Assembly (NCBI GenBank): GCA_041390145.1
Contig: JAWKQM010000005.1
Span: 1 to 64,000 of the forward strand
DNA: 64,000 bases
Source of the DNA: Gemmatimonadales bacterium
GTDB lineage: Bacteria > Gemmatimonadota > Gemmatimonadetes > Gemmatimonadales > GWC2-71-9
Direction: 5' to 3'
The notes beneath the pieces are model-generated. The model was given only the letters and a program-made list of their open reading frames with translations. It had not been told where the DNA came from and searched no databases. Position 1 is the stretch's first letter; each line of letters starts with the position of its first letter. The position numbers and the translations under genes are program-made. Below, one piece after another: positions 52,504 through 59,253 of this stretch.

Positions 52504-53298
52504 ATGATTCTTGCCGCGCTAGTGGCACTCGGCATCCCCGGCTTACCACCGCCGGACACAACAACCCCGAAACAGCCGCTTGTGGCGGCTTTCTCGGCTG
52601 GGACATTCGAGTCCGGCCCTGTCTCGTGGTCCTCCGTTCCACTCTTTGTTCTCTACGAAGACGGCACCGTTCTCTACCGTAGCGAACCACGGGGCGAATC
52701 TCCTGAGTTTGATGCCGTCCAACTGTCCCGGTTGGCGACCCGCTCGTTTCTAGACTCGTTGCAGTTTGAACCGGACTTCTTCCAACTCAAGAGTGACTAT
52801 GACAATGTCCCTGGGGTCTACGATCTAGGGATCTTTATCCTTTGGGCATGGAATGGACGCGCAGGCAAGTTCGTTTCCCTGATAGGCACACTCGATTCTA
52901 CTATCACCTTCCCCCGAGTCGATCCACAAGTCTTTCACGCGCAGACCCCGCCAGGGTTCATTGAGTTGTTTCGCCGCTTGACGACGTACTCCCACCCCGA
53001 CGCGATGCGGTGGAAGCCCGAATCGTTTGAGCTGGTATTGTGGGGAGCTGGTTCTGCGGACTCTGTGATGCAATGGCCGCCGGACTGGCCCTCGCGCGAC
53101 GGCCAGGGGGTCTACGAGGACTATCGGGGCGACTATCATGTCCCCCTCACGCCAGCCCAGGTGGGCGAATACTTCGCCTGTTGTGGTGGTCGCGATGGCC
53201 AACGAGTCTTCTCGTGGGCAGGCAAGATATGGGCATCGGTGTTACGGCCAGTGCTCCCGGGCGATCGGACATGGACCGTAATGCGAGCATCGCAATAG
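52504..53298 (+). CDS. Cassette 3: unknown protein, possibly secreted
   Basis: 264 residues from ATG 52504; an in-frame ATG at 52471 lies inside attC2 and would not belong to the cassette. A short hydrophobic N-terminus (MILAALVALGIPGLPPPD) is signal-like. The body has VPLFVLYEDGTVLYRSEPRG, a motif typical of secreted proteins with a beta-hairpin, followed by DAVQLSRLATRSFLDSL and several Trp/Tyr-rich strands. It ends near RPVLPGDRTWTVMRA. I do not recognise a family. Composition is less GC-rich than the chromosome. Confidence 0.65.
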   Translation: MILAALVALGIPGLPPPDTTTPKQPLVAAFSAGTFESGPVSWSSVPLFVLYEDGTVLYRSEPRGESPEFDAVQLSRLATRSFLDSLQFEPDFFQLKSDYDNVPGVYDLGIFILWAWNGRAGKFVSLIGTLDSTITFPRVDPQVFHAQTPPGFIELFRRLTTYSHPDAMRWKPESFELVLWGAGSADSVMQWPPDWPSRDGQGVYEDYRGDYHVPLTPAQVGEYFACCGGRDGQRVFSWAGKIWASVLRPVLPGDRTWTVMRASQ

Positions 53299-53306
53299 AG
53301 CGGCCT

Positions 53307-53388
53307 GCCTAGCCAGCGCATGCAGCTGGCAAGGTCGCGCGGCGGCTGCCGCGAGCGCCCTCGCAGCTGATGCGCCAATTCGTTAGAC
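53307..53388 (+). other. attC3 (82 bp, shortened terminal structure)
   Basis: R'' GCCTAGC (one deviation from RYYYAAC) and R' GTTAGAC. L'' and L' are identical to attC2, but 47 bp of the terminal hairpin are absent, as if deleted between two AGG/AAGG positions. Still foldable. Confidence 0.85.
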
Positions 53389-53441
53389 AGCGCGGAACCC
53401 CTCGCTTGACCGTTTTGCCACCCCGTATTACATTGTCTTAC

Positions 53442-53657
53442 ATGGCAGCCGTCACGATTCGCCTCGACCCCGCCCTTCAGCGCCAGCTTGATCGTCTCAG
53501 CAAGCGCCTGGGCCGCACTCGCTCGGACCTCGTCCGGGACGCCCTGCGTCGGCAGCTGGCGATCCTCCGGTTTGACGAGGCCCGGCGACAGCTCATGCCC
53601 TTCGCCGAAGCCCGCGGGCTGCTGACCGACGAGGATGTGTTCCGCGACGTGTCATGA
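53442..53657 (+). CDS. Cassette 4 antitoxin: ribbon-helix-helix protein
   Basis: 71 residues from ATG 53442; earlier in-frame codons belong to attC3. An RHH fold is clear: AVTIRLDPALQRQLDRLSKR, then LGRTRSDLVRDALRRQL, followed by a C-terminal toxin-contact tail (MPFAEARGLLTDEDVF). Binds DNA as a dimer and probably autorepresses. Overlaps the PIN gene by 4 bp, the classical antitoxin-toxin order. Confidence 0.88.
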   Translation: MAAVTIRLDPALQRQLDRLSKRLGRTRSDLVRDALRRQLAILRFDEARRQLMPFAEARGLLTDEDVFRDVS

Positions 53658-54058
53658 AGGTCTTCCTGGATACCAATGTCCTTGTTTCGGCCTTCACGAC
53701 CCGGGGCCTGAGCGCCGATGTCGTCCGCCTCATCCTCACCGAGCATGAGCTCCTCACCGGCGAGGTCAATCTCGTTGAGCTAGAGCGCGTACTCCACAAG
53801 CGCATGGGTGTGCCGACCGCGCAGGTGGAGCTCGTGCTGCAGTTGCTCCGGGATCAAACGATTATTCCCCGCCCCAAGACCCCGCCCGATGTGAAAGTGC
53901 GCGATCCAGACGACCTCTGGGTGCTGGCATCGGCGTTCGCGGGTGGGGCAGAGGTCCTCGTCACAGGCGACCAGGACCTTCTGGTCCTCCACGGCACGGT
54001 GCTGCTGCCTGTACTGTCGCCGAGGGGGTTTTGGGAGCTCGTGCGCCGTTCCGAGTGA
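53654..54058 (+). CDS. Cassette 4 toxin: PIN-domain ribonuclease (VapC-like, PIN_3)
   Basis: 134 residues. Acidic active-site residues: Asp6 in VFLDTNVLVSAF, Glu42 in VNLVELERVL, Asp84/Asp86/Asp87 in VRDPDDLWVL and Asp106 in LVTGDQDLL. These match the PIN_3 toxin branch, metal-dependent RNases that cleave tRNA or rRNA. With the RHH antitoxin it forms a complete TA module; such cassettes stabilise integron arrays against loss. Confidence 0.9.
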   Translation: MKVFLDTNVLVSAFTTRGLSADVVRLILTEHELLTGEVNLVELERVLHKRMGVPTAQVELVLQLLRDQTIIPRPKTPPDVKVRDPDDLWVLASAFAGGAEVLVTGDQDLLVLHGTVLLPVLSPRGFWELVRRSE

Positions 54059-54065
54059 CCGCGCT

Positions 54066-54107
54066 GTCTAACCAGCGCCCTCGCAGCTGATGCGCAGTAC
54101 GTTAGGC
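54066..54107 (+). other. attC4 (42 bp, lacks L'' arm)
   Basis: R'' GTCTAAC and R' GTTAGGC are good, L' CAGCTGATGCGC is present, but the L'' arm and whole terminal structure are gone. The junction CCAGCGCCCTCGCAG looks like a deletion between AGCGC repeats of the parent site. Probably a poor recombination substrate, which would fix cassettes 4 and 5 together. Confidence 0.85.
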
Positions 54108-54132
54108 CGCAATCCATTCTTGGGACGTGTCA

Positions 54133-54834
54133 ATGAGCGAAGCTTCAGCAGCTGCCGCCGTGGTCGACGACTCCTCACCCCTCGAGCCGGCCTGGCTCCT
54201 CCGCCTTTTCGGACGCCCCCGTCAGTTCTTCGCCCTCGATCACGCGCTGAATCAGAAACCGGAGCTGTTTCTCGTCGTTTGGCTGGCCGGCATGTCGAAC
54301 GTCCTAGGCCGCATCGACATGCAGCTCGCCAAAGCAGGATCGGGCACTCCGACCTCTTCCGACATCTTCGTCCGCCTCGCCCAATCCTGGAGTTCGGTCT
54401 GGATTGCAGTGGTTCTAGGAGGAGTGCTCTCAGGAGGATTGGCCTGGCTGATCGGCGGTTGGTGGTACGGCCTGCGCCTCCACTTATGCGGTGCCCGTCC
54501 AGGGCATGAGCACGAGGGGCGGCGCACCTGGGCATATGTGAGCCTCGCAACAAGTCTCCCTGCGATTGTTGTGTTGCTCATTCAAACAGTACGCTACGAC
54601 AGTTATGCGGAGGCCTACAACACATCGTCGGCTCTCGATCTCCTGCTCCTCGCGCTCTTGTATTGGTCTGTGGTCGTGAGCTACCGAGCAGCGACCACCC
54701 GGTTCAAGCTTGACACTTCCAAGGCGCGCTTCTGGTTTCTGGTCCTGCCGCTGGCTTTCTACACGGTCGTGATTGTGATGCTCGGCCTGCTAAGCGCCGC
54801 GCTCGGCCCTGGCAACGCATCCATTGCGGCCTAA
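54133..54834 (+). CDS. Cassette 5: Yip1-like multi-spanning membrane protein
   Basis: 233 residues from ATG 54133 (GTG at 54127 is an alternative). An N-terminal cytosolic part with PWL-like LRLFGRPRQFFALDHALNQK precedes four to five TM helices (VWIAVVLGGVLSGGLAWLIG, WAYVSLATSLPAIVVLLIQ, LDLLLLALLYWSVVVSY, FLVLPLAFYTVVIVMLGLL). The pattern and a YRAATTRF-type loop recall Yip1-domain proteins. The TAA stop is part of the R'' core of attC5, so the ORF ends inside its own recombination site. Confidence 0.75.
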   Translation: MSEASAAAAVVDDSSPLEPAWLLRLFGRPRQFFALDHALNQKPELFLVVWLAGMSNVLGRIDMQLAKAGSGTPTSSDIFVRLAQSWSSVWIAVVLGGVLSGGLAWLIGGWWYGLRLHLCGARPGHEHEGRRTWAYVSLATSLPAIVVLLIQTVRYDSYAEAYNTSSALDLLLLALLYWSVVVSYRAATTRFKLDTSKARFWFLVLPLAFYTVVIVMLGLLSAALGPGNASIAA

Positions 54835-54957
54835 CCAGCGCATGCAGCTGACAAGGGCGCGCTCTATCTGCGGCAGCCGCCGCGCTTTATACTGCTAGCG
54901 AGGTCGCGCGGCGGCTGCCGCGAGCGCCCTCGCAGCTGATGCGCCAATTCGTTAGGC
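54829..54957 (+). other. attC5 (129 bp, intact)
   Basis: R'' GCCTAAC, R' GTTAGGC, L'' GCGCATGCAGCTG, L' CAGCTGATGCGC. Length and sequence are nearly the same as attC2, including the hairpin GGCAGCCGCCGCGC. Confidence 0.93.
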
Positions 54958-54967
54958 CGAAAGCGCC

Positions 54968-55531
54968 ATGATCAGGAGCATGATGGAGCTCACCTGCACA
55001 CCGGAAACGCGACTTCGCTCCCTCCGGCCCAGCGATGCCGCAACACTGTTGGCCGCCGTCGATGCCGACCGCGCGATGTTCGATCGTTGGCTGCGCTGGT
55101 CCGGCACGGTGCGCTCCCATGAGGCTGCGCGAGAGTTTATCGTGCGCGCCGCCGACCTGGAACAGGAGGGGCGGGGCTTTCATTGGGGGCTCTGGCGGGG
55201 CACAGTGCTGCTTGGCGGGATTCCCTGTTGGTCGATTGATCCAGTCCATCGGGTCGCCGAACTTGGCTACTGGCTTTCGACCGACGTCCAGGGGCAGGGC
55301 CTCGCCACCACTGCAACCCGTATCGTGGTGGAGCACCTGTTTACCCAACAGCACGTCAATCGCGTTGAGTTCCAATGCCGCACCGAGAACGTCGCCTCGC
55401 GGCGGGTCGCCGAGCGAGTCGGCGGCCAATTTGAGGGCGTTCGGCGTCAGTCACACTGGGTGGCAGGAGCGTTCCGGGACCATGCCGTGTACGCCATTCT
55501 CGCGGGTGATCTACTGCCGGCTTCGGCCTAA
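54968..55531 (+). CDS. Cassette 6: GNAT acetyltransferase (RimJ/RimL type)
   Basis: 187 residues; ATG 54968 used, ATG 54980 and 54983 also possible. GNAT fold: RLRSLRPSDAATLLAAV, GGIPCWSIDPVHRVAELGYW, then the acetyl-CoA loop DVQGQGLATTATRIVVEHLF, and NVASRRVAERVGGQFEGV near the end, as in RimJ/L-like N-acetyltransferases. Substrate unknown; such cassettes are common in integrons and sometimes confer resistance. The TAA stop lies in R'' of attC6. Confidence 0.9.
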   Translation: MIRSMMELTCTPETRLRSLRPSDAATLLAAVDADRAMFDRWLRWSGTVRSHEAAREFIVRAADLEQEGRGFHWGLWRGTVLLGGIPCWSIDPVHRVAELGYWLSTDVQGQGLATTATRIVVEHLFTQQHVNRVEFQCRTENVASRRVAERVGGQFEGVRRQSHWVAGAFRDHAVYAILAGDLLPASA

Positions 55532-55586
55532 CCACCGCATGCGGCTGCCGAGAGCGCCCTCGCGGCTGATGCGCAGCACGTGAGAC
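55526..55586 (+). other. attC6 (61 bp, R' damaged)
   Basis: R'' GCCTAAC is intact but R' reads GTGAGAC, losing the invariant second T of GTT. L'' GCATGCGGCTG and L' CGGCTGATGCGC pair with wobble. The terminal hairpin is deleted. Recombination at this site should be reduced. Confidence 0.8.
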
Positions 55587-55739
55587 GGACACAACGGCTT
55601 TGGGTGCAGTCACATGTCTTCGACCACGCTTCAGTGCCTGAACAACGACTGCGACGAGCCAAGGCTGTTATGCATCAAGCCCGCAGGCTGAGTCCGCTCG
55701 CTTTCGCCCTGCAGTACCCTCCTCCGTGAGGACCTGAAC

Positions 55740-56066
55740 ATGCGTTCGCCATTCGTCGGAACCGTTGTCGCGCTGGCCGTCCTTGGGACCTCTCGGCTGT
55801 CCGCCCAAACTGCGCCGCAGGATCTTCCCCGCCCACCTGTCCATGATTCCCTTCTCCTCAAGTCGAGGACGCTGGTTATTTCCCCGTTGTTGCCACACTG
55901 CCCGATGCCGGTCCTGCGATTAACTCCAGACGGGCAGCCGCAGAACGACAGCCTCTGGCTCTCCCCCTTTAGGCAGCGCGGGGGCACCAGGCTGGCGCCG
56001 ACGTTCAATGGTTGCGTCAACCCACTCGACCTCGGACCACCGTCGCCACAGGGTCCCGCTAATTGA
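55740..56066 (+). CDS. Cassette 7: small secreted protein
   Basis: 108 residues. Signal peptide MRSPFVGTVVALAVLGTSRL with cleavage after SAQ. The mature part is Pro/Leu-rich and has two Cys (PHCPMPVLRLTPDG, NGCVNPLDLG) that could form a disulfide. No family recognised. The 154 bp between attC6 and this start hold nothing I can identify. Confidence 0.55.
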   Translation: MRSPFVGTVVALAVLGTSRLSAQTAPQDLPRPPVHDSLLLKSRTLVISPLLPHCPMPVLRLTPDGQPQNDSLWLSPFRQRGGTRLAPTFNGCVNPLDLGPPSPQGPAN

Positions 56067-56088
56067 ATTCGCTTGCCTTCGCGGTGCC

Positions 56089-56167
56089 GGCTACGCAGCG
56101 CATGCAGCAGACCCTCTTGCGGCGGCTGCAGAGTGCGCCCTCGCGGCTGATGCGCAGTCCCTCAGGT
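56089..56167 (+). other. attC7 (79 bp, decayed)
   Basis: L'' GCGCATGCAGCAG and L' CGGCTGATGCGC are recognisable, but R'' (GGCTACG) and R' (CTCAGGT) have both lost key bases. Identified by similarity to neighbouring sites and its place between two ORFs. Confidence 0.6.
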
Positions 56168-56178
56168 GCCACGATATT

Positions 56179-56613
56179 GTGGGCAGAGGAAGTAACTGGC
56201 ACATCTCAGTCTCGACAACCGTCCGCGCACCAATTGAGCGAGTATGGGCGACAGGGACCACGCCGGAAGCTATCACCCAGTGAAATGTCGCGTCTGAAGA
56301 GTGGTGTTCCCCAAAGGCCTCACTGAACTTGTTGCCGGGCGGATCCTTCTCCTGCCGGATGGAAACCATAGACGGATCAATGGGCTTCGACTTTGAGGGC
56401 GTATTCATGGAGATTGAGGACAGGAAGTCCATCTCATTCAGGCTTGCCCATGAGCGTGGCGTATCCGTGTCGATCGTAGAGTCTGGTGAGGGCTCGGTCA
56501 CTGTTGAAGAGACCCTTGAAGCGGAGGACGAGCATTCCGGGGAACAACAACGGCTGGGTTGGCAGGCAATTCTCGACAATGTCAAGGTGCACGTTGAGGC
56601 GTCCGGCACCTGA
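56179..56613 (+). pseudogene. Cassette 8: AHSA1/SRPBCC-family gene broken by an in-frame TGA
   Basis: From GTG 56179 the frame reads NWHISVSTTVRAPIERVW and TTPEAITQ, then TGA at 56281-56283. It then continues in the same frame through NVASEEWCSPKASLN, LLPGGSFSCRMETIDGSMGF, FEGVFMEIEDRKSISF and QQRLGWQAILDNVK to the stop at 56613. AHSA1-like proteins have Trp at the TGA position (ITQW), so a single TGG to TGA change explains the break. Otherwise the 144-codon gene is full length. Either inactive or rescued by read-through. The final TGA lies in R'' of attC8. Confidence 0.85.
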
Positions 56614-56706
56614 CAATGTGTGGCAGCGGACAGGTGACCCGCTGCCCATTTGTGCTGACGCCAAATCAGGCATTGTCTCAAGTGCCGCTGGACACAGGTG
56701 CTAGGT
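56608..56706 (+). other. attC8 (99 bp, divergent, mildly decayed)
   Basis: R'' ACCTGAC and R' GCTAGGT each deviate from consensus. L'' TGTGTGGCAGCGG pairs with L' CCGCTGGACACA around a GG/C asymmetry, giving the extrahelical base. A different arm sequence from the common type shows a separate origin. Confidence 0.6.
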
Positions 56707-56772
56707 CGCGCCAGTTCGATCATCGCCGCCGTAGCGATCTCCATCACCTAACCTCTTACAAGGAACTCGACG

Positions 56773-57270
56773 GTGTCGACAGTCACGGGTTCGCCGGGCG
56801 CCTACGCCCAGGCGCTACAGGGGTGCTGGGAGTTGACCAGGCGCGAGGACCACAGCGAGTCAGGTGAACTCAAGGAAGATCCCGGGCTCGGACCTGATCC
56901 GGTGGGATTGTTGATCTACCACGCCTCCGGGCACTTCAGTGCCCAGTTCATGCGGCGCGACCGATCCCGTGAGGCATCGCCAGCACCAGATCCGGGTCGT
57001 AGCGGTCACAACAACACTCGCTCAGTGGGCGGCTACGATGCGTACTTCGGACGTTACACGGTGGACGAAGCGGCGCACACGGTGACGCAGATCTTGGAAG
57101 GGGCGCTCGCTCCAGACAACGTCGGGGTGGTGGTGACCCGCAAGATGGAAGTGGACGGCGACGTGCTGACCCTGCGACTTCCGACGACGGATGCGTCCGG
57201 CGCGTCCATCGTTCGAACGCTGCAGTGGAGGCGTTGCCCTCCCCAGGATCCCGGGCAGAGCGCCACCTAA
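56773..57270 (+). CDS. Cassette 9: lipocalin-like domain protein
   Basis: 165 residues from GTG 56773. ALQGCWELTRREDHSESGEL opens like the Lipocalin_5 family. It is followed by DPVGLLIYHASGHFSAQFMR, YDAYFGRYTVDEAAHTVTQI and a closing LTLRLPTTDASGASIVRTLQW. This beta-barrel family is frequent in environmental bacteria without known function. No signal peptide. The TAA stop lies within R'' of attC9. Confidence 0.8.
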   Translation: MSTVTGSPGAYAQALQGCWELTRREDHSESGELKEDPGLGPDPVGLLIYHASGHFSAQFMRRDRSREASPAPDPGRSGHNNTRSVGGYDAYFGRYTVDEAAHTVTQILEGALAPDNVGVVVTRKMEVDGDVLTLRLPTTDASGASIVRTLQWRRCPPQDPGQSAT

Positions 57271-57339
57271 CACGCGCGTGCTGCCGACAAGGCCAGGGCG
57301 GCCTCACCTGGCCCGCAGCTGATGCGCCATTCGTTCGTA
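57265..57339 (+). other. attC9 (75 bp, R' decayed)
   Basis: R'' ACCTAAC is good and R' is GTTCGTA (non-matching RRRY). L' CAGCTGATGCGCC is as in the common type, and L'' GCGCGTGCTGC has diverged. Confidence 0.65.
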
Positions 57340-57408
57340 CGCTCGACGAACACATGGGGCGAGCGTGACGGAGGAATGCGGACGGAATGGAATGGAATGG
57401 GAGGGTGC

Positions 57409-57804
57409 ATGAGTATTGAAGCGGTGCAGGCATTGTATGCCGCGTTCGCGCGGCGAGATATCCAGGCCATGCTGGCGCACTTGGCCTCCGATGTCGTATG
57501 GTGTGAGCCGGACAACCCGTATAATCCCGCGGCAGGCACACACTGCGGCCATCAGGGTTTCCTCGAGTGGGTCCAGATCGGTCGCGAGGCGGAGGACATA
57601 GAGCTGCTCGAACCGAGGCAGTTTCTGGCCAATGAAGCGGTGGTCGCCGTCGTGGGTCACATGAGATGCCGAGCGAAACAGACGGGACGTGTTTACGAGT
57701 CGGACTTTGTTCATGTCGTCACGTTTCGTGACGGTAAGATCGCACGATTCCAGGAGTTCTTCGATACGTACGCGGCGGGGGAGGCATTTCGGATCGCGAC
57801 CTAG
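57409..57804 (+). CDS. Cassette 10: SnoaL-like (NTF2-fold) protein
   Basis: 131 residues from ATG 57409; upstream in-frame ATGs lie in attC9 or a GGAAT microrepeat. IEAVQALYAAFARRDIQAML, LASDVVWCEPDN, HQGFLEWVQ and VHVVTFRDGKIARFQEFFDT are typical of ketosteroid isomerase-like SnoaL proteins. They form dimeric cone-shaped folds with varied activities; the substrate is unknown. Last cassette with a recognisable upstream attC. Confidence 0.85.
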   Translation: MSIEAVQALYAAFARRDIQAMLAHLASDVVWCEPDNPYNPAAGTHCGHQGFLEWVQIGREAEDIELLEPRQFLANEAVVAVVGHMRCRAKQTGRVYESDFVHVVTFRDGKIARFQEFFDTYAAGEAFRIAT

Positions 57805-58121
57805 AGTGCTTGTGGCACAGGGTGTGGTCATGAGGGGCCGTTGCTCGGCAGTACTCGTGCGCTCAGCAGGGCTGAGCCGCGCTTGCCGCCGACGATGCCA
57901 GGTGTTGGGCCTGCCGTTCGGGCCGTCATACCAGGTGATCTCCTGGCTGTGTTGGGTGCCCAACCTGCTCCTCGTTGAGCGCTTTGTGGTCGGTGAGGTG
58001 CGCGCGGTGCCGGTCCGAGTGGAGACCGAATCCGCGTGAGCACCGGACCAGGGCGCGCTCCATCCGCGGCAGCCGCCGCCCCCCCTCGGTCGATGACCAC
58101 ACTACGAAAAGGCAGGCTACG
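57805..58121. other. 317-bp gap containing a degraded attC remnant
   Basis: At 58044-58079, GGACCAGGGCGCGCTCCATC followed by CGCGGCAGCCGCCGC matches the left half of the terminal hairpin of attC5 with few changes. The recombination arms are missing. The rest of the gap shows no believable gene. This remnant marks the probable old right end of the array. Confidence 0.6.
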
Positions 58122-58463
58122 ATGAGCGATGAACAGGCGGCACCTGAGACGCGAGGCGTTACGGTAACCCTGCTGTCGACGCTGGACCTCGAGCCGGAAA
58201 TCGAGGGGATGGCGGGGCGCCAGCTTCGGATGCGGATGGTGACCATCGAACCGGGCGGGGTCTTCGGGCCGGTTCACGATCACAAGGACAGACCGGGAAT
58301 GGTGTACGTACTGCAAGGCACGATCACGGACCATCGCCTGGGGGTCGCCACGGAGTACGGGCCGGGTGTGGGGTGGCCCGAGGATCGGAACACGACGCAC
58401 TGGCTGGAGAACCGGGGAACGATGCCGGCGGTGGAAATCTCGGTCGATATCGTGAGGTCATAG
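58122..58463 (+). CDS. Cupin-domain protein
   Basis: 113 residues from ATG 58122. Cupin motif 1 is FGPVHDHKDRPGMVYVLQG and motif 2 spans YGPGVGWPEDRNTTHWLEN, giving a small beta-barrel with potential His/Glu metal ligands, although the first motif is reduced. Located just right of the attC remnant; it may be a former cassette or a chromosomal gene. Function unknown. Confidence 0.82.
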   Translation: MSDEQAAPETRGVTVTLLSTLDLEPEIEGMAGRQLRMRMVTIEPGGVFGPVHDHKDRPGMVYVLQGTITDHRLGVATEYGPGVGWPEDRNTTHWLENRGTMPAVEISVDIVRS

Positions 58464-58566
58464 TCGGCCGGGGCTTCCTACGACCGGCCTCCGCGACCGA
58501 GACGCGGGCGTGCTGGGGACCGGCTGCATCGGGTCGCAAGAATCCTCGTCAACGGAGTGTATCGAC

Positions 58567-59229
58567 ATGCAAGACACCTGGTCCCGGGTTGATGAGTTCA
58601 CTGAAGGGTTGCTGAACAGGCCGGACCCGGTGCTGGAGGCCGCGATCACGGCCAGTGCCGAGGCGGGACTGCCTTCAATCGCCGTCTCTCCCAGCCAGGG
58701 CAAGCTGCTCGCCCTGCTGGTGCAAGCGATGGGTGCGCGTCGCGTGCTTGAAATCGGCACCCTCGGTGGATACAGCACCATCTGGATGGCACGGGCCCTG
58801 GCACCGGGTGGACGTCTCCTGACCCTTGAACTTGATCCCGCGCACGCTGCCGTCGCGACAGCCAATCTGGCCCGGGCCGGGCTCAGCGATGTCGCCACGG
58901 TACGGGTGGGCCCCGCCAGTGACACCTTGCGTGACCTGGCCAGGAGCGGAGGAGCCCCCTTCGATCTCGTGTTTATCGATGCCGACAAGACCGGCTATCC
59001 CGAATATCTCGAGCTGATCCTGCCGCTCGTCCGGAAGGGATGTCTCATCGTCGCCGACAATGTGGTGCGCAAGGGGTCGGTGGCGGATGCGGCGAGTACC
59101 GACGCAAACGACCAGGCCATCCGCCGGTATCTCGAAATGGTGGGCACGCATCCCCGGCTGAGCGGCACGGTGCTCCAGACGGTGGGGGTCAAGGGATACG
59201 ACGGCCTGGCGCTCGCGATTGTGGTCTGA
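58567..59229 (+). CDS. SAM-dependent O-methyltransferase (family 3, CCoAMT-like)
   Basis: 220 residues from ATG 58567. SAM motif RVLEIGTLGGYSTIWMARAL, TLELDPAHAAVA, the metal/catalytic Asp in FDLVFIDADKTGYPEYLE, and IVADNVVRKGSVAD. Matches the caffeoyl-CoA/catechol O-methyltransferase family, divalent-cation dependent. Bacterial substrate unknown. Confidence 0.92.
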   Translation: MQDTWSRVDEFTEGLLNRPDPVLEAAITASAEAGLPSIAVSPSQGKLLALLVQAMGARRVLEIGTLGGYSTIWMARALAPGGRLLTLELDPAHAAVATANLARAGLSDVATVRVGPASDTLRDLARSGGAPFDLVFIDADKTGYPEYLELILPLVRKGCLIVADNVVRKGSVADAASTDANDQAIRRYLEMVGTHPRLSGTVLQTVGVKGYDGLALAIVV

Positions 59230-59253
59230 CCAGCGTCCCTCAGGGAAAGCCAC

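Larger units (their letters stand above)
49422..58079 (+). mobile_element. Chromosomal integron with integrase in the same orientation as the cassettes
   Basis: An integron-type tyrosine recombinase is followed, on the same strand and at its 3' end, by an attI-like core (50508-50514). About ten cassettes follow, separated by attC sites at 51620, 52361, 53307, 54066, 54829, 55526, 56089, 56608 and 57265, with a remnant near 58044. All attC sites read R''-L''-L'-R' along the plus strand and nearly all cassette ORFs are plus. In class 1 integrons the integrase is divergent from the array; here it is co-directional. The shared attC core in five sites fits a resident chromosomal integron rather than a recent mobile one. 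The right boundary is uncertain. Confidence 0.9.

Noticed and set aside
56281..56283. Selenocysteine reading of the in-frame TGA in the SRPBCC cassette
   Set aside because: The family has Trp, not Cys, at this position, and no selenocysteine machinery or SECIS-like hairpin directly after the codon is seen.
56622..56646. Hairpin GGCAGCGG-CCGCTGCC as a terminator
   Set aside because: No T-run follows; the left arm is better explained as part of the L'' arm of attC8.
51620..57339. Repeated attC sites as a CRISPR array
   Set aside because: Units are 400-1100 bp apart, differ in length, separate ORFs, and have integron core sites and folded arms; no cas genes are present.
57383..57400. GGAAT microrepeat as a microsatellite or CRISPR-like array
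   Set aside because: Only three short units without spacers; trivial slippage repeat before the SnoaL-like cassette ORF.
57689..58039. Plus-strand frame overlapping the end of the SnoaL-like gene
   Set aside because: Arg/Ser/Val-rich, overlaps a real gene by over 100 bp in another frame, and runs toward an attC remnant.
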